Assembly: GCF_000696575.1 (NCBI RefSeq)
Contig: NZ_JMSQ01000004.1
Span: forward strand, 124,001-188,000
Reading direction: 5' to 3'
Source: Siccibacter colletis
Lineage (GTDB): Bacteria; Pseudomonadota; Gammaproteobacteria; Enterobacterales; Enterobacteriaceae
DNA: 64,000 bases
The notes under the pieces were generated by a model, which ran no database searches, was not told the DNA's origin, and was given only the letters and a program-made list of their open reading frames with translations. The translations under genes were made by a program, and so were the position numbers. Of the stretch, positions 10,812 to 20,146 are shown piece by piece (the stretch's first letter is position 1; each line of letters starts with the position of its first letter).

Positions 10812-11447
10812 GTGATTGCATATTATTTTCAAGGGCTTGCCTTAGGGGCCGCGATGATCCTTCCGCTGGGGCCGCAAAATGCTTTTGTATTAAACCAGGG
10901 GATTCGTCGTCAGTATCATCTGATGATCGCGGCGCTGTGCGCGTTCAGCGATATCCTGCTCATCAGCGCCGGTATTTTTGGCGGCAGCGCGCTGCTGATG
11001 CAGTCGCCACTGCTGTTAACGGCGGTCACCTGGGGTGGGGTGGCGTTTCTGCTGTGGTATGGCTGGGGAGCGCTGCGTACCGCGTTCAGTCGGGATATTG
11101 AAATGGAGAATGCTGCAACCCTGAAGCAGGGGCGGCTGCGGCTGATTGCTACCATGCTGGCGGTGACCTGGCTCAACCCGCACGTCTATCTGGACACCTT
11201 CGTGGTGCTGGGCAGTCTGGGCGGACAGATGGCGGAGGAGCCAAAGCGCTGGTTTGCCCTCGGCACCATCAGCGCGTCGGTGTTGTGGTTCTTCGGTCTG
11301 GCGCTGCTCGCCGCCTGGCTTGCCCCGCGTTTGCGCACCGTCACGGCGCAGCGCATCATCAACGGTCTGGTCGGCATCGTAATGTGGGTCATCGCCATTA
11401 AGCTTGCGCAGGACGGTTTCTCACACCTTTCGGCGTTAATTAACTAA
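10812..11447 (+). CDS. argO: Arginine exporter ArgO
   Basis: ArgO is a LysE-family inner-membrane exporter of arginine (and canavanine). I place the start at GTG 10812: it gives 211 residues as in E. coli ArgO, and an AGAG ribosome site lies eight bases before it. The in-frame TTG two codons earlier is too close to that site. The family signature [13 protein letters not shown] is near the N-terminus, followed by about six hydrophobic segments; NPHVYLDT lies in the middle. Its transcriptional activator gene argP is downstream, beyond yggE. Confidence 0.93.
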   Translation: MIAYYFQGLALGAAMILPLGPQNAFVLNQGIRRQYHLMIAALCAFSDILLISAGIFGGSALLMQSPLLLTAVTWGGVAFLLWYGWGALRTAFSRDIEMENAATLKQGRLRLIATMLAVTWLNPHVYLDTFVVLGSLGGQMAEEPKRWFALGTISASVLWFFGLALLAAWLAPRLRTVTAQRIINGLVGIVMWVIAIKLAQDGFSHLSALIN

Positions 11448-11550
11448 TCTTAATCCGATAGACTTAACCTGCGCAGGATTTACTCTCTGCGCAGAGGCTC
11501 GTCTGTTGCGACGAGCTGCATTTCCCGGCACACAGCAAGGAGAAATAACA

Positions 11551-12312
11551 GTGAAGTTTAAGATGATGGCCCTCGCGGCCGTGATTGGATTGAGCACCTT
11601 CCCGGCGCTGGCAAACGAACTGCCAAACGGCCCGCATATTGTTACTACCGGCACAGCAAGCGTTGATGCCGTACCGGATATCGCGACCCTGACCATCGAA
11701 GTGAACGTGGCAGCGAAAGATGCCGCGTCCGCGAAAAAGCAGGCGGATGACCGCGTTGCGCAATACCTGACCTTCCTGCAAAAAAATAACGTCGAGAAGA
11801 AAGACATCGCCTCGGCCAACCTGCGTACCCAGCCTGACTACGACTATCAGGACGGGAAAAGCATTCTCAAAGGTTACCGCGCGGTGCGCACCGTTGAAGT
11901 TACCCTGCGTGAGCTGGATAAGCTGAATGCGTTGCTGGATGGCGCGCTGAAAGCAGGCCTGAACGAAATCCGCTCCGTCTCGCTGGGCGTCGCGAAGCCG
12001 GAAACCTACAAGGATGAGGCGCGTAAAGCGGCAATTAAGGACGCGATGCACCAGGCTGAGCAGCTGGCTTCCGGCTTTAACAGCAAGCTGGGCAACGTCT
12101 ACAGCGTGCGCTATCACGTCTCCAACTATCAGCCGCAGCCGATGGTGCGCATGATGAAAGCCGACGCCGCACCGGCTTCTGCCCAGGAGAGCTACGAGCA
12201 GCCGACGATTCAGTTTGACGATCAGGTGGATGTGGTGTTTGAGCTGCAGCCAGGCCAGAGCGGCAACACTGCCGCAACCCCGGCCACGCCTGCAACCACG
12301 CCGGCGCAGTAA
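11551..12312 (+). CDS. yggE: Periplasmic SIMPL-domain protein YggE
   Basis: YggE is a SIMPL/DUF541 protein linked in E. coli to oxidative-stress tolerance; its biochemical role is unclear. The start is GTG 11551, preceded by AAGGAG at a good distance, giving 253 residues. The N-terminus is a signal peptide cleaved after ALA (about residue 21). The SIMPL domain runs from about 27 to 235 (GTASVDAVPDIATL, YDYQDGKSILKGYRA). The C-terminal tail is Pro/Ala/Thr-rich and longer than in E. coli (246 aa). The longer frame back to 11506 lacks the ribosome site and would bury the signal peptide. Confidence 0.92.
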   Translation: MKFKMMALAAVIGLSTFPALANELPNGPHIVTTGTASVDAVPDIATLTIEVNVAAKDAASAKKQADDRVAQYLTFLQKNNVEKKDIASANLRTQPDYDYQDGKSILKGYRAVRTVEVTLRELDKLNALLDGALKAGLNEIRSVSLGVAKPETYKDEARKAAIKDAMHQAEQLASGFNSKLGNVYSVRYHVSNYQPQPMVRMMKADAAPASAQESYEQPTIQFDDQVDVVFELQPGQSGNTAATPATPATTPAQ

Positions 12313-12321
12313 TTGCCGGAT

Positions 12322-12356
12322 AAAAAAAGCCCCGCGCAGTCTGGCGGGGCTTTTTT
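12322..12356. terminator. Bidirectional intrinsic terminator, yggE/argP
   Basis: Stem AAAAGCCCCGC / GCGGGGCTTTT flanked by A-run and T-run, between convergent yggE and argP. Confidence 0.92.
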
Positions 12357-12360
12357 GTTA

Positions 12361-13254
12361 TTAGTCCTGACGCAAAACCCGATGGCCGTGGCTGAGCAGG
12401 GCATCGGTGACGTTGCGCATCATGCGGCTTTCCGGCGCAAACCGATGCCAGTAAAGCATCCGGCGCTGGAACAGGCCCGGCGTCAGGTCGATAAGCTCGC
12501 CGCTGGCCAGCTCTTTTTCGATCTGCAGATGCGGGATCATACAGCAGGTAGTGCCCTGGCGGGCGAGCTGCACAAAGGCTTCAGACGAGTTAACGATGTG
12601 GCAGGGCACGCTGCCCGGCGACAGGTCAAAGTTCTGCTGTAAAAACGCCTGGTGCATGTCGTCTAAGTGGTCGAAGGCGACGGCTGGCGCTTTCAGCAGG
12701 GCCGAGCGGGTAACGCCGTTCGGGAAGTAGCGATCGGCAAAGGCTTTAGAGCCGACAAACAGGTAGTCGAGCGCGCCGAGCTGGTCCACGAGGCAGCTTG
12801 GCAGCGCCTGAGACTGAATACTCACCGCACCCACCACTTCTCCGCGACGCAGCCGCTCCTGGGTGCGGGTTTCGTCTTCAACCTGCAGATTGAGGCGAAT
12901 AGGGGAATCGGCCAGCACCGGGGCCAGCGCCGGCAGCAGCCAGGTCGCCAGACTGTCGGCGTTGACCGCCAGCGACAGCAGCAGCGGCGTGGAACCCGTC
13001 TGTTCGTCGCCCAGCCACTCCTCTTCCAGCAGCTCGACCTGACGCAACAGCGCCAGCAGTTTCTGACCCTGCTCGGTCGGACGTGGCGGCACGGTACGCA
13101 CCAGCAGCGGCTGACCAAACATGTTTTCCAGCTGTTTGATGCGCTGAGAGACCGCGGACTGCGTAATACACAGCTTCTGGGCCGCGCGTTCAAATCCACG
13201 CTCGCGGATAACCGCATCCAGCGCCTGTAATGTTCTGTAATCCGGGCGTTTCAT
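12361..13254 (-). CDS. argP: LysR-type regulator ArgP (IciA)
   Basis: ArgP activates argO and other lysine/arginine-responsive genes; lysine traps it in an inactive promoter complex in E. coli. The ATG at 13254 gives 297 residues, identical to E. coli ArgP; an upstream ATG 12 codons earlier gives a non-family extension. The winged HTH is N-terminal ([20 protein letters not shown], about 22-41), followed by the two-lobe effector domain to the C-terminus. It is divergent from rpiA. In K-12 the sbm operon lies between argP and yggE; here they are separated only by a terminator. Confidence 0.95.
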   Translation of the reverse strand: MKRPDYRTLQALDAVIRERGFERAAQKLCITQSAVSQRIKQLENMFGQPLLVRTVPPRPTEQGQKLLALLRQVELLEEEWLGDEQTGSTPLLLSLAVNADSLATWLLPALAPVLADSPIRLNLQVEDETRTQERLRRGEVVGAVSIQSQALPSCLVDQLGALDYLFVGSKAFADRYFPNGVTRSALLKAPAVAFDHLDDMHQAFLQQNFDLSPGSVPCHIVNSSEAFVQLARQGTTCCMIPHLQIEKELASGELIDLTPGLFQRRMLYWHRFAPESRMMRNVTDALLSHGHRVLRQD

Positions 13255-13377
13255 TGCTCTGCGCACTCCTGATTTTATTATGCCCCGCACTATGACATAA
13301 ATTTGCCTTTGATACAGACCCTTTCGGTCAAATCACACTGCGGCGATTCCAGGCGGGAATGTCCCTGCGGATGGGGG

Positions 13378-13383
13378 TATAAT
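13378..13383 (+). promoter_or_regulatory. Likely -10 box of rpiA
   Basis: Consensus TATAAT 36 bases before the rpiA ATG. The -35 position is poor by eye. Confidence 0.5.
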
Positions 13384-13418
13384 CCGCGGCAGTTTTCTCA
13401 CCACAGGCATAACAAACC

Positions 13419-14078
13419 ATGACCCAGGATGAATTGAAAAAAGCCGTTGGCTGGGCGGCGCTCCAGTACGTGCAGCCAGGTACTATCGTTGGTGTCGGCA
13501 CCGGCTCCACCGCGGCACATTTTATTGATGCGCTGGGTACCGTGCGTCACCAGATTGAGGGCGCGGTTTCCAGCTCGGATGCCTCTACCGAAAAACTCAA
13601 AAGCCTCGGTATTCCGGTGTTCGATCTGAACAACGTTGATTCGCTGGGCATTTATGTCGATGGTGCCGACGAAATCAATGAGCAGATGCAGATGATCAAA
13701 GGCGGCGGCGCGGCGCTGACCCGTGAGAAAATCATCGCCTCCGTCGCCGATAAGTTTATCTGCATCGCGGATGCCTCCAAGCAGGTGGCAATCCTCGGCA
13801 GTTTCCCGCTACCGGTTGAAGTTATCCCGATGGCGCGCAGCGCGGTAGCTCGTGAGCTGGTGAAGCTGGGCGGTCGTCCGGAGTACCGTCAGGGCGTGGT
13901 CACCGACAACGGCAATATCATTCTTGATGTGCACGGTCTGGAAATCCTCGACCCGATCGCGCTGGAGAATGCGATCAACGGTCTGCCGGGCGTGGTAACC
14001 GTCGGGCTGTTCGCCAACCGTGGTGCAGACATCGCGCTTATCGGCAGCGCAGACGGTGTAAAAACCATCGTAAAATGA
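13419..14078 (+). CDS. rpiA: Ribose-5-phosphate isomerase A
   Basis: RpiA interconverts ribose-5-phosphate and ribulose-5-phosphate in the pentose phosphate pathway, upstream of the transketolase encoded at 3810. The 219-residue product equals E. coli RpiA. Active-site motifs are intact: GTGST at 27-31, DGADE at 81-85, KGGGAA at 94-99 and the catalytic Glu at 103. It is divergent from argP and followed, after 269 bases, by serA. Confidence 0.97.
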   Translation: MTQDELKKAVGWAALQYVQPGTIVGVGTGSTAAHFIDALGTVRHQIEGAVSSSDASTEKLKSLGIPVFDLNNVDSLGIYVDGADEINEQMQMIKGGGAALTREKIIASVADKFICIADASKQVAILGSFPLPVEVIPMARSAVARELVKLGGRPEYRQGVVTDNGNIILDVHGLEILDPIALENAINGLPGVVTVGLFANRGADIALIGSADGVKTIVK

Positions 14079-14084
14079 TCTGAA

Positions 14085-14104
14085 GGGAGCGCTGCGGCGC
14101 TCCC
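14085..14104 (+). terminator. Hairpin after rpiA
   Basis: Perfect stem GGGAGCGC / GCGCTCCC with a four-base loop just after the rpiA stop. There is no T-run on the + strand, so termination may need Rho or the hairpin may only stabilise the mRNA end. Confidence 0.45.
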
Positions 14105-14347
14105 CCAGTAAAAAAATTCGTTATCGCTTAATTTGGTGACATCTGTCACACCTTGCCTCCCTTTCTCAAATTCATTCCGTTTAGTTTCTTCGGACCAGTG
14201 TTTTGTGCTACTGAGCTGCGCTGCATGACGTTTCCTCACGCGGCCCGCGCAAACGTTCATATTGCTGCAATAGTTTTTTTTGATATGTTGAAACAAAGCT
14301 GGTTACAAGCTCAGCACATTATCAGTACAGACAAACAGGGTCGGGAA

Positions 14348-15586
14348 ATGGCAAAAGTATCGCTGGATAAAAGCAAAATTAAGTTCCTGCTGGTGGAAGG
14401 CGTGCACCAGAAAGCAATCGATAACCTGCGCGCCGCGGGTTACACCAACATCGAGTTTCATAAAGGCGCGCTGGACAGCGAGGCGCTGAAAGCGTCGATC
14501 CGCGATGCGCATTTCATCGGTATCCGATCCCGTACCCATCTGACTGAAGAAATTTTCGCCGCGGCTGAAAAGCTGGTGGCGGTGGGGTGCTTCTGCATCG
14601 GCACGAATCAGGTCGATCTTACCGCCGCCGCGATCCGTGGTATTCCGGTATTTAATGCCCCGTTCTCCAACACCCGCTCGGTCGCAGAACTGGTGATCGG
14701 TGAACTGCTGCTGCTGCTGCGCGGCATTCCGGAAGCGAACGCCAAAGCGCACCGCGGCATCTGGAACAAGCTGGCCACCGGTTCTTTTGAGGCGCGCGGT
14801 AAGAAGCTTGGCATCATCGGCTATGGGCATATCGGCACCCAGCTGGGTATTCTGGCGGAATCCCTCGGTATGCATGTCTTCTTCTACGACATCGAAAGCA
14901 AGCTGCCGCTCGGGAACGCGACCCAGGTGCAGCATCTTTCCGACCTGCTGAACATGAGCGACGTGGTGAGTCTCCACGTGCCGGAAAATGCCTCTACCAA
15001 AGATATGATCGGTGCCGAAGAGCTGGCGCTGATGAAGCCGGGATCGCTGCTGATTAATGCCGCACGCGGCACCGTGGTGGATATCCCTGCGCTGTGCGAT
15101 GCGCTGCGCACCCGACACCTTGCGGGCGCAGCCATTGACGTCTTCCCGGAAGAGCCGGCCACCAACAGCGATCCGTTCACCTCGCCGCTGATTGAGTTCG
15201 ACAACGTGATCCTGACGCCGCATATCGGCGGTTCGACTCAGGAAGCGCAGGAGAATATCGGCATTGAAGTATCCGGCAAGCTGGCGAAGTACTCCGACAA
15301 CGGTTCTACGCTTTCAGCGGTGAATTTCCCGGAAGTATCCCTTCCGCTGCACGGTGGGACCGTGAGCCGACTGCTGCACATCCACGAAAACCGTCCGGGC
15401 GTGTTGACAGCCATCAACCAGATTTTCGCCGAGCAGGGCGTCAACATCGCAGCCCAGTTCCTGCAGACCACGCCGCAGATGGGTTATGTAGTCATTGATA
15501 TTGATGCCGAAGAGGACGTAGCGCAAAAAGCGCTGCAGAGCATGAAGGCTATTCCGGGCACTATCCGTGCACGCCTGCTGTATTGA
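14348..15586 (+). CDS. serA: D-3-phosphoglycerate dehydrogenase
   Basis: SerA oxidises 3-phosphoglycerate to phosphohydroxypyruvate, the committed and serine-inhibited step of serine synthesis; serine then feeds the glycine cleavage genes further right. The ATG at 14348 (preceded by GGG) gives 412 residues versus 410 in E. coli. The upstream frame to 14153 is the promoter leader, not coding. Domains in order: substrate-binding half, NAD Rossmann domain with GYGHIG, catalytic RGT and PHIGG motifs, and the C-terminal ACT domain (about 338-412) that binds serine. The linker before the ACT domain has a small insertion relative to E. coli (HGGTVSRLLH). Confidence 0.96.
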   Translation: MAKVSLDKSKIKFLLVEGVHQKAIDNLRAAGYTNIEFHKGALDSEALKASIRDAHFIGIRSRTHLTEEIFAAAEKLVAVGCFCIGTNQVDLTAAAIRGIPVFNAPFSNTRSVAELVIGELLLLLRGIPEANAKAHRGIWNKLATGSFEARGKKLGIIGYGHIGTQLGILAESLGMHVFFYDIESKLPLGNATQVQHLSDLLNMSDVVSLHVPENASTKDMIGAEELALMKPGSLLINAARGTVVDIPALCDALRTRHLAGAAIDVFPEEPATNSDPFTSPLIEFDNVILTPHIGGSTQEAQENIGIEVSGKLAKYSDNGSTLSAVNFPEVSLPLHGGTVSRLLHIHENRPGVLTAINQIFAEQGVNIAAQFLQTTPQMGYVVIDIDAEEDVAQKALQSMKAIPGTIRARLLY

Positions 15587-15621
15587 TTAGTTTTGTTTCA
15601 CATTTATACGCGCTGAAAACA

Positions 15622-15652
15622 GAAAAGCCCTCGCGATGCGGGGGCTTTTTTT
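15622..15652. terminator. Bidirectional intrinsic terminator, serA/fau
   Basis: Stem AAAGCCCTCGC / GCGGGGGCTTT (one mismatch) with A-run and T-run, between convergent serA and fau. Confidence 0.9.
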
Positions 15653-15654
15653 GA

Positions 15655-16251
15655 TTACCACACCCAGAGGCGCGAAGGCGTAACCACCGCCGGAAGCGGT
15701 ATATCCCACTCTTCGCTTGGCAGGGCATCAACCTGCTGACAATCATGCGCATAACCTACCGGCTGCAAACCATGCTGCTGCCAGTTCTGCAGCGTGCGAT
15801 CGTAAAAGCCGCCGCCCATGCCCAGCCGCTGCCCCTGCGTATCGAATGCCACCAGCGGCGTCACCAGCACGTCCAGGCGCTCCAGCGGCAGCACGTCGCG
15901 CACGTCGAGCTCAGGCTCGCTGATGTTGAGACGATTGACCACCAGCTCACTTTCGGGATGGTAATGCAGAAACAGCAGATTGCCGGGACTGAACGGGTGC
16001 AGCACCGGAAGATAAACCCGTTTTCCGGCGCGCCACAGGCGATCGATCAGCGGGCGGGTATCCAGTTCGCCATCAAACGACAGAAATACTGCCACGGTAT
16101 GTGCGAGTAGCATCGGGGCGTAAGCCATCATGCGGTCGGCGGCCTGTTCGGCAAAATGGGTTTGCTGTTCAGCGGTCAGAGCACGGCGTAATTGCCTGAT
16201 ATGTTTGCGTATTTCTTGTCGGGATGAAGCAGGGAGAGGATGTTGCGTCAT
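15655..16251 (-). CDS. fau: 5-formyltetrahydrofolate cyclo-ligase
   Basis: This ATP-dependent enzyme (YgfA) turns 5-formyl-THF into 5,10-methenyl-THF; in E. coli it also affects persistence. The product is 198 residues, with the family's glycine-rich GMGGGFYDRTL motif near 150 and the substrate segment FLSFDGELDT. It lies 62 bases after the 3' end of 6S RNA on the same strand, the conserved ssrS-fau dicistron, so part of its mRNA probably comes from ssrS readthrough. It is convergent with serA. Confidence 0.93.
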   Translation of the reverse strand: MTQHPLPASSRQEIRKHIRQLRRALTAEQQTHFAEQAADRMMAYAPMLLAHTVAVFLSFDGELDTRPLIDRLWRAGKRVYLPVLHPFSPGNLLFLHYHPESELVVNRLNISEPELDVRDVLPLERLDVLVTPLVAFDTQGQRLGMGGGFYDRTLQNWQQHGLQPVGYAHDCQQVDALPSEEWDIPLPAVVTPSRLWVW

Positions 16252-16313
16252 GTTATACGCTTATCTGAAAGGTCGCGCGAAGCGCAATAACAAACGTGTG
16301 GTGAAAAGAGAAG

Positions 16314-16496
16314 GAATCTCCGAGATGCCGCCGCAGGCTGTAACCCTTGAACCCGTGGTTCAAGGTGAATGCGTCGTCACGGTTTTAAGGCTTCTCGGAC
16401 GAACCGAGCATGCTCACCAACCGTGGAGCAACACATTCTGTTTTTTTGAAATATCGGCTCAGGGGACTGGCCCGCTTGCGAACATCTCAGAGAAAT
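16314..16496 (-). ncRNA. ssrS: 6S RNA
   Basis: 6S RNA mimics an open promoter and binds sigma-70 RNA polymerase in stationary phase. On the minus strand the 183-base RNA starts ATTTCTCTGAGATGTTCGC and ends near GCATCTCGGAGATTC. The two ends pair to form the closing stem. Conserved E. coli 6S blocks are present: GCGGGCCAGTCCCCTGAGCC, the GGTTGGTGAGCATGCTCGG segment and GAAGCCTTAAAAC. The central-bubble region differs slightly from E. coli. It sits between zapA and fau, its invariable place in enterobacteria. Confidence 0.95.
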
Positions 16497-16545
16497 TTTG
16501 TACTTCACGGTCACTCTAACATAAAGAACCCTGAAGTGTTATCCG

Positions 16546-16875
16546 TTATTCGAACTTTGGACCCGTTCTTTCGCTAATGCGACCCTGGTCAAGCAATGCC
16601 TGCTCAATGGTCTGCTGTAGCATCCGAATACGCTGTTCCATGCTGGAGGCGTAATCGCGGGTTTTAGTCTTTTCTTGTGCCAGCTCATAACAAACGTTAA
16701 GTGCGGCGATGAAGACCAGTTGTTCTGTATTTGTGACTCTAGTGCGAACTTTCAGATCTTGCAACCGCTGATTCAGGTCTTCTGCTGCCTGATTTAACGC
16801 ATCTCTCTGTTCAGGAGGACAATTCACCCGCAGAGAACGGCCAAAAATTTGGATATCGACTGGTTGTGCAGACAT
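16546..16875 (-). CDS. zapA: Cell division protein ZapA
   Basis: ZapA binds FtsZ and cross-links protofilaments, promoting the Z-ring. The 109-residue product is the standard length. The N-terminal FtsZ-interacting head (about 1-50, [12 protein letters not shown]) precedes a long C-terminal coiled coil (about 52-100) used for dimer and tetramer formation. It is divergent from ygfB and upstream of ssrS on the same strand, the conserved context. Confidence 0.95.
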   Translation of the reverse strand: MSAQPVDIQIFGRSLRVNCPPEQRDALNQAAEDLNQRLQDLKVRTRVTNTEQLVFIAALNVCYELAQEKTKTRDYASSMEQRIRMLQQTIEQALLDQGRISERTGPKFE

Positions 16876-17038
16876 GACACCTTCCTGCTGTTTGACTGCG
16901 CGTCGCTCGCCGCCGGGCTGGGCTGCGAAGGGGCGACACTATAGCTACCCTGATTTGATGGCACAAGCCCTTTCTGGTTCACCAGGGTCCAAAGTGGTAG
17001 CATATCACGATCTTATCCTCCCAACGACGACGAATGCT

Positions 17039-17617
17039 ATGTCTACAAATACCGATTTACCTGGCTACGCGGAACTTGGCCAGTTACTTAACCAGCAGGA
17101 TGTCGGCTTAACACCTGCGGAAATGCATGGACTGATCAGCGGTATGTTGTGCGGTGGAAACAACGACAGCACCTGGCAGCCGCTGCTGCACGATCTGACC
17201 AACGAAGGGCTGGCTTTCGGGCAAAACCTGGCACAGATGCTGCGTCAGATGCACGCCGCCACGGATATTGCGCTGGAAGATGATGGCTTCCAGTTCCAGC
17301 TTTACCTGCCGGATGGCGACGAGGTGACCGTATTTGACCGTGCTGATGCGCTGGCAGGCTGGGTGAATCACTTCCTGCTGGGGCTGGGCGTCACGCAGCC
17401 GAAACTCGATAAGGTCACCGGCGAAGCGGGTGAAGCCATCGACGATCTGCGTAACATTGCTCAGCTTGGTTATGACGAGGATGAAGATCAGGAAGAGCTG
17501 GAGATGTCGCTCGAAGAGATCGTGGAGTACGTTCGCGTAGCAGCCTTGCTGTGCCATGACCGTTTTAACCGCCAGCCGCCAACGGCGCCGGAAGTGCAGA
17601 AACCCACGCTACACTAA
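17039..17617 (+). CDS. ygfB: UPF0149 family protein YgfB
   Basis: YgfB is an acidic cytoplasmic protein of the UPF0149 family; a Pseudomonas homologue modulates AmpDh3 expression, but its enterobacterial role is not settled. The ATG at 17039 gives 192 residues, the same as E. coli, although the ribosome site is weak. The family core is visible: [21 protein letters not shown] and a very acidic stretch [10 protein letters not shown] near 150. The reading frame continues upstream over the zapA promoter but is not conserved there. It is followed 27 bases later by pepP. Confidence 0.92.
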   Translation: MSTNTDLPGYAELGQLLNQQDVGLTPAEMHGLISGMLCGGNNDSTWQPLLHDLTNEGLAFGQNLAQMLRQMHAATDIALEDDGFQFQLYLPDGDEVTVFDRADALAGWVNHFLLGLGVTQPKLDKVTGEAGEAIDDLRNIAQLGYDEDEDQEELEMSLEEIVEYVRVAALLCHDRFNRQPPTAPEVQKPTLH

Positions 17618-17644
17618 TTGTTTCATCGCTTTTGAGGAGATGTC

Positions 17645-18961
17645 ATGACACCCCAGGAATATCGTCGACGTCGCCAGGCGTTACTGGCAAAGATGGCTCC
17701 GGCAAGCGCCGCACTGATTTTCGCCGCGCCAGAAGCGCCGCGCAGCGCGGACAGCGAGTACCCGTATCGTCAGAGCAGTGATTTCTGGTACTTCACCGGC
17801 TTTAATGAGCCGGAAGCCGTGCTGCTGCTAATCAAAAGCGATGACAACCATAACCACAGCGTGCTGTTTAACCGCGTGCGCGATAAAAATGCTGAAATCT
17901 GGTTCGGACGTCGTCTCGGCCAGGACGCTGCGCCTGAAAAACTGGGCGTTGACCGCGCGCTGGCATTCGATGAGATCGACGAACAGCTCTATCAGCTGTT
18001 AAACGGGCTGGACGTGGTGTATCACGCGCAGGGTGAATACCCGTATGCCGACACCATCGTGTTCACCGCGCTGGACAAGCTGCGTAAAGGCTCACGCCAG
18101 AACCTGGCAGCACCGGCTACCCTCACCGACTGGCGGCCGTGGGTGCATGAGTTGCGCCTGTTCAAATCCGAAGAGGAGCTGGCGGTAATGCGCCGCGCCG
18201 GAGAGATCAGCGCCCTTGCACATACGCGCGCGATGGAAAAATGCCGCGCCGGGATGTACGAATACCATCTCGAAGGCGAAATCCACCACGAGTTTAACCG
18301 CCACGGCGCGCGTTACCCGGCTTACAACACCATCGTTGGCAGCGGGGAAAACGGCTGCATCCTGCACTACACCGAAAACGAAAGCGTGCTGCGCGACGGC
18401 GACCTGGTGCTGATCGATGCCGGCTGCGAATATCAGGGCTACGCCGGCGACATCACCCGCACCTTCCCGGTGAGCGGTAAATTCTCTCCGGCGCAGCGTG
18501 CGGTCTACGACATCGTGCTTGAATCGCTTGAAACCTCCCTGACCCTGTTCCGCCCCGGCACTTCTATTCAGGACGTCACCGGCGAGGTGGTGCGCATTAT
18601 GGTGCGTGGCCTCGTGAAGCTTGGCATTCTGCATGGCGAGGTTGAACAGCTCATCGCGGATAACGCGCATCGCCAGTTCTTTATGCATGGTCTGGGGCAC
18701 TGGCTGGGGCTGGACGTGCATGATGTCGGTGCTTATGGCGCGGATCGCTCGCGTCCGCTGGAGCCGGGCATGGTGATCACCGTGGAGCCGGGCCTGTATA
18801 TCGCGCCGGACGCCGACGTCCCTGCGGAGTACCGCGGGATCGGCATTCGCATCGAAGACAACATCCTTATTACTGAAGCGGGTAATGAGAACCTGACCGC
18901 CAGCGTTGTGAAACATGCGGATGAGATTGAAGCCTTGATGGCGGCGGCACGGCAGTCATGA
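17645..18961 (+). CDS. pepP: Xaa-Pro aminopeptidase II (aminopeptidase P)
   Basis: PepP is a Mn-dependent pita-bread metallopeptidase that releases the N-terminal residue from peptides with proline at position 2. The 438-residue product is close to E. coli (441). The creatinase-like N-terminal domain (about 1-170) is followed by the catalytic domain with ligands in LIDAGCEY and GDITRTFP (Asp), GLGHWLG (His), VEPGLYI (Glu) and GIRIEDN (Glu). Its stop overlaps the ubiH start by four bases (ATGA), so the two are translationally coupled in the ygfB-pepP-ubiH-ubiI unit. Confidence 0.95.
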   Translation: MTPQEYRRRRQALLAKMAPASAALIFAAPEAPRSADSEYPYRQSSDFWYFTGFNEPEAVLLLIKSDDNHNHSVLFNRVRDKNAEIWFGRRLGQDAAPEKLGVDRALAFDEIDEQLYQLLNGLDVVYHAQGEYPYADTIVFTALDKLRKGSRQNLAAPATLTDWRPWVHELRLFKSEEELAVMRRAGEISALAHTRAMEKCRAGMYEYHLEGEIHHEFNRHGARYPAYNTIVGSGENGCILHYTENESVLRDGDLVLIDAGCEYQGYAGDITRTFPVSGKFSPAQRAVYDIVLESLETSLTLFRPGTSIQDVTGEVVRIMVRGLVKLGILHGEVEQLIADNAHRQFFMHGLGHWLGLDVHDVGAYGADRSRPLEPGMVITVEPGLYIAPDADVPAEYRGIGIRIEDNILITEAGNENLTASVVKHADEIEALMAAARQS

Positions 18962-20136
18962 GCGTGATTATCGCCGGCGGCGGCATGGCGGGCGCGACCC
19001 TGGCTCTTACTCTGTCGCATCTCACCAACGGCACGTTGCCGGTGCATCTGGTGGAAGCCCGGGATCCTGCCGCGGCAAGCCACCCCGGATTTGATGCCCG
19101 CGCCATCGCGCTGGCGCACGGTACCACGCAGCAGCTGGCGCGTACCGGCATCTGGCAGGCGATCGCCGACCGCGCGACGCCCATCCATAGCGTGCACGTC
19201 AGCGATCGCGGCCATGCCGGCTTCGTTACCCTTGAAGCCAAAGATTACCGTATCGACGCCTTAGGGCAGGTGGTTGAGCTGCATGACGTCGGCCAGCGCC
19301 TGTTCGCGCTGCTGCGCAAAGCGCCCGGTGTCACGCTGCATTGTCCGGCCCGGGTGGCGGCGTTTGACCGCGACCCGCAGCACGTCAGCGTCACGCTGGA
19401 TAACGGCGAAACCCTCAGCGCGCAGCTGCTGGTTGCCGCTGACGGCGCCCGCTCGGCGCTGGGTTCCCAGAGCGGCATTGTGCATGAAGCGCACGAGTAC
19501 GATCAGGTGGCGGTGATCGCCAATGTGACAACCGCCATTCCGCATGGGGGAAGGGCGTTTGAGCGTTTCACCGAGCACGGCCCGCTGGCGCTGCTGCCGA
19601 TGTCGGGCAACCGCTGCTCGCTGGTGTGGTGCCATCCGCGCGCTAAACAGCAGGCAATCCTCGACGGGAGTGACGAACAATTTTGCCTTGAGCTGCAGCG
19701 TGCCTTCGGCTGGCGACTGGGGCGCATCGTCCATGCGGGCGCCCGCAGCGTGTATCCGCTGACGCTCACCCGCGCACGCCGTCCCATTTCGCATCGCGTG
19801 GCGCTGGTGGGGAACGCGGCCCAGAGCCTGCATCCGATTGCCGGGCAGGGGTTTAACCTGGGCCTGCGCGACGTGATTTCACTGGCGGAGTGTCTGGCCG
19901 CCGCGCTACACGACGATCCGGACTGCGGTCGCTACACTGTATTAAGCGCCTGGCAGCAGCAGCGTCAGGCGGACAAAGCCGCGACCATCGGCATGACGGA
20001 CGGGCTGGTGCACCTTTTTGCCAACCGCTGGGCACCGCTGGTGGCAGGCCGCAATATCGGTCTGACGGCGATGGAACTGTTTACTCCGGCGCGAAACGCG
20101 CTGGCAAAGCGAACCCTTGGCTGGGTCGCACGTTAA
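18958..20136 (+). CDS. ubiH: 2-octaprenyl-6-methoxyphenol hydroxylase
   Basis: UbiH is an FAD monooxygenase that adds the C4 hydroxyl in aerobic ubiquinone-8 synthesis as part of the soluble Ubi complex. The 392-residue protein shows the N-terminal dinucleotide motif GGGMAG, the mid-protein ADGARS motif of class A hydroxylases and the C-terminal GNAAQSLHPIAGQGFN FAD motif. It starts inside the pepP stop and is followed by its paralogue ubiI after a 10-base gap. Confidence 0.95.
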   Translation: MSVIIAGGGMAGATLALTLSHLTNGTLPVHLVEARDPAAASHPGFDARAIALAHGTTQQLARTGIWQAIADRATPIHSVHVSDRGHAGFVTLEAKDYRIDALGQVVELHDVGQRLFALLRKAPGVTLHCPARVAAFDRDPQHVSVTLDNGETLSAQLLVAADGARSALGSQSGIVHEAHEYDQVAVIANVTTAIPHGGRAFERFTEHGPLALLPMSGNRCSLVWCHPRAKQQAILDGSDEQFCLELQRAFGWRLGRIVHAGARSVYPLTLTRARRPISHRVALVGNAAQSLHPIAGQGFNLGLRDVISLAECLAAALHDDPDCGRYTVLSAWQQQRQADKAATIGMTDGLVHLFANRWAPLVAGRNIGLTAMELFTPARNALAKRTLGWVAR

Positions 20137-20146
20137 GGAGACGAAT

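Noticed and set aside
16130..16519. Plus-strand frame over fau and 6S RNA
   Set aside because: It is antisense to fau and to the whole of ssrS and has no family features.
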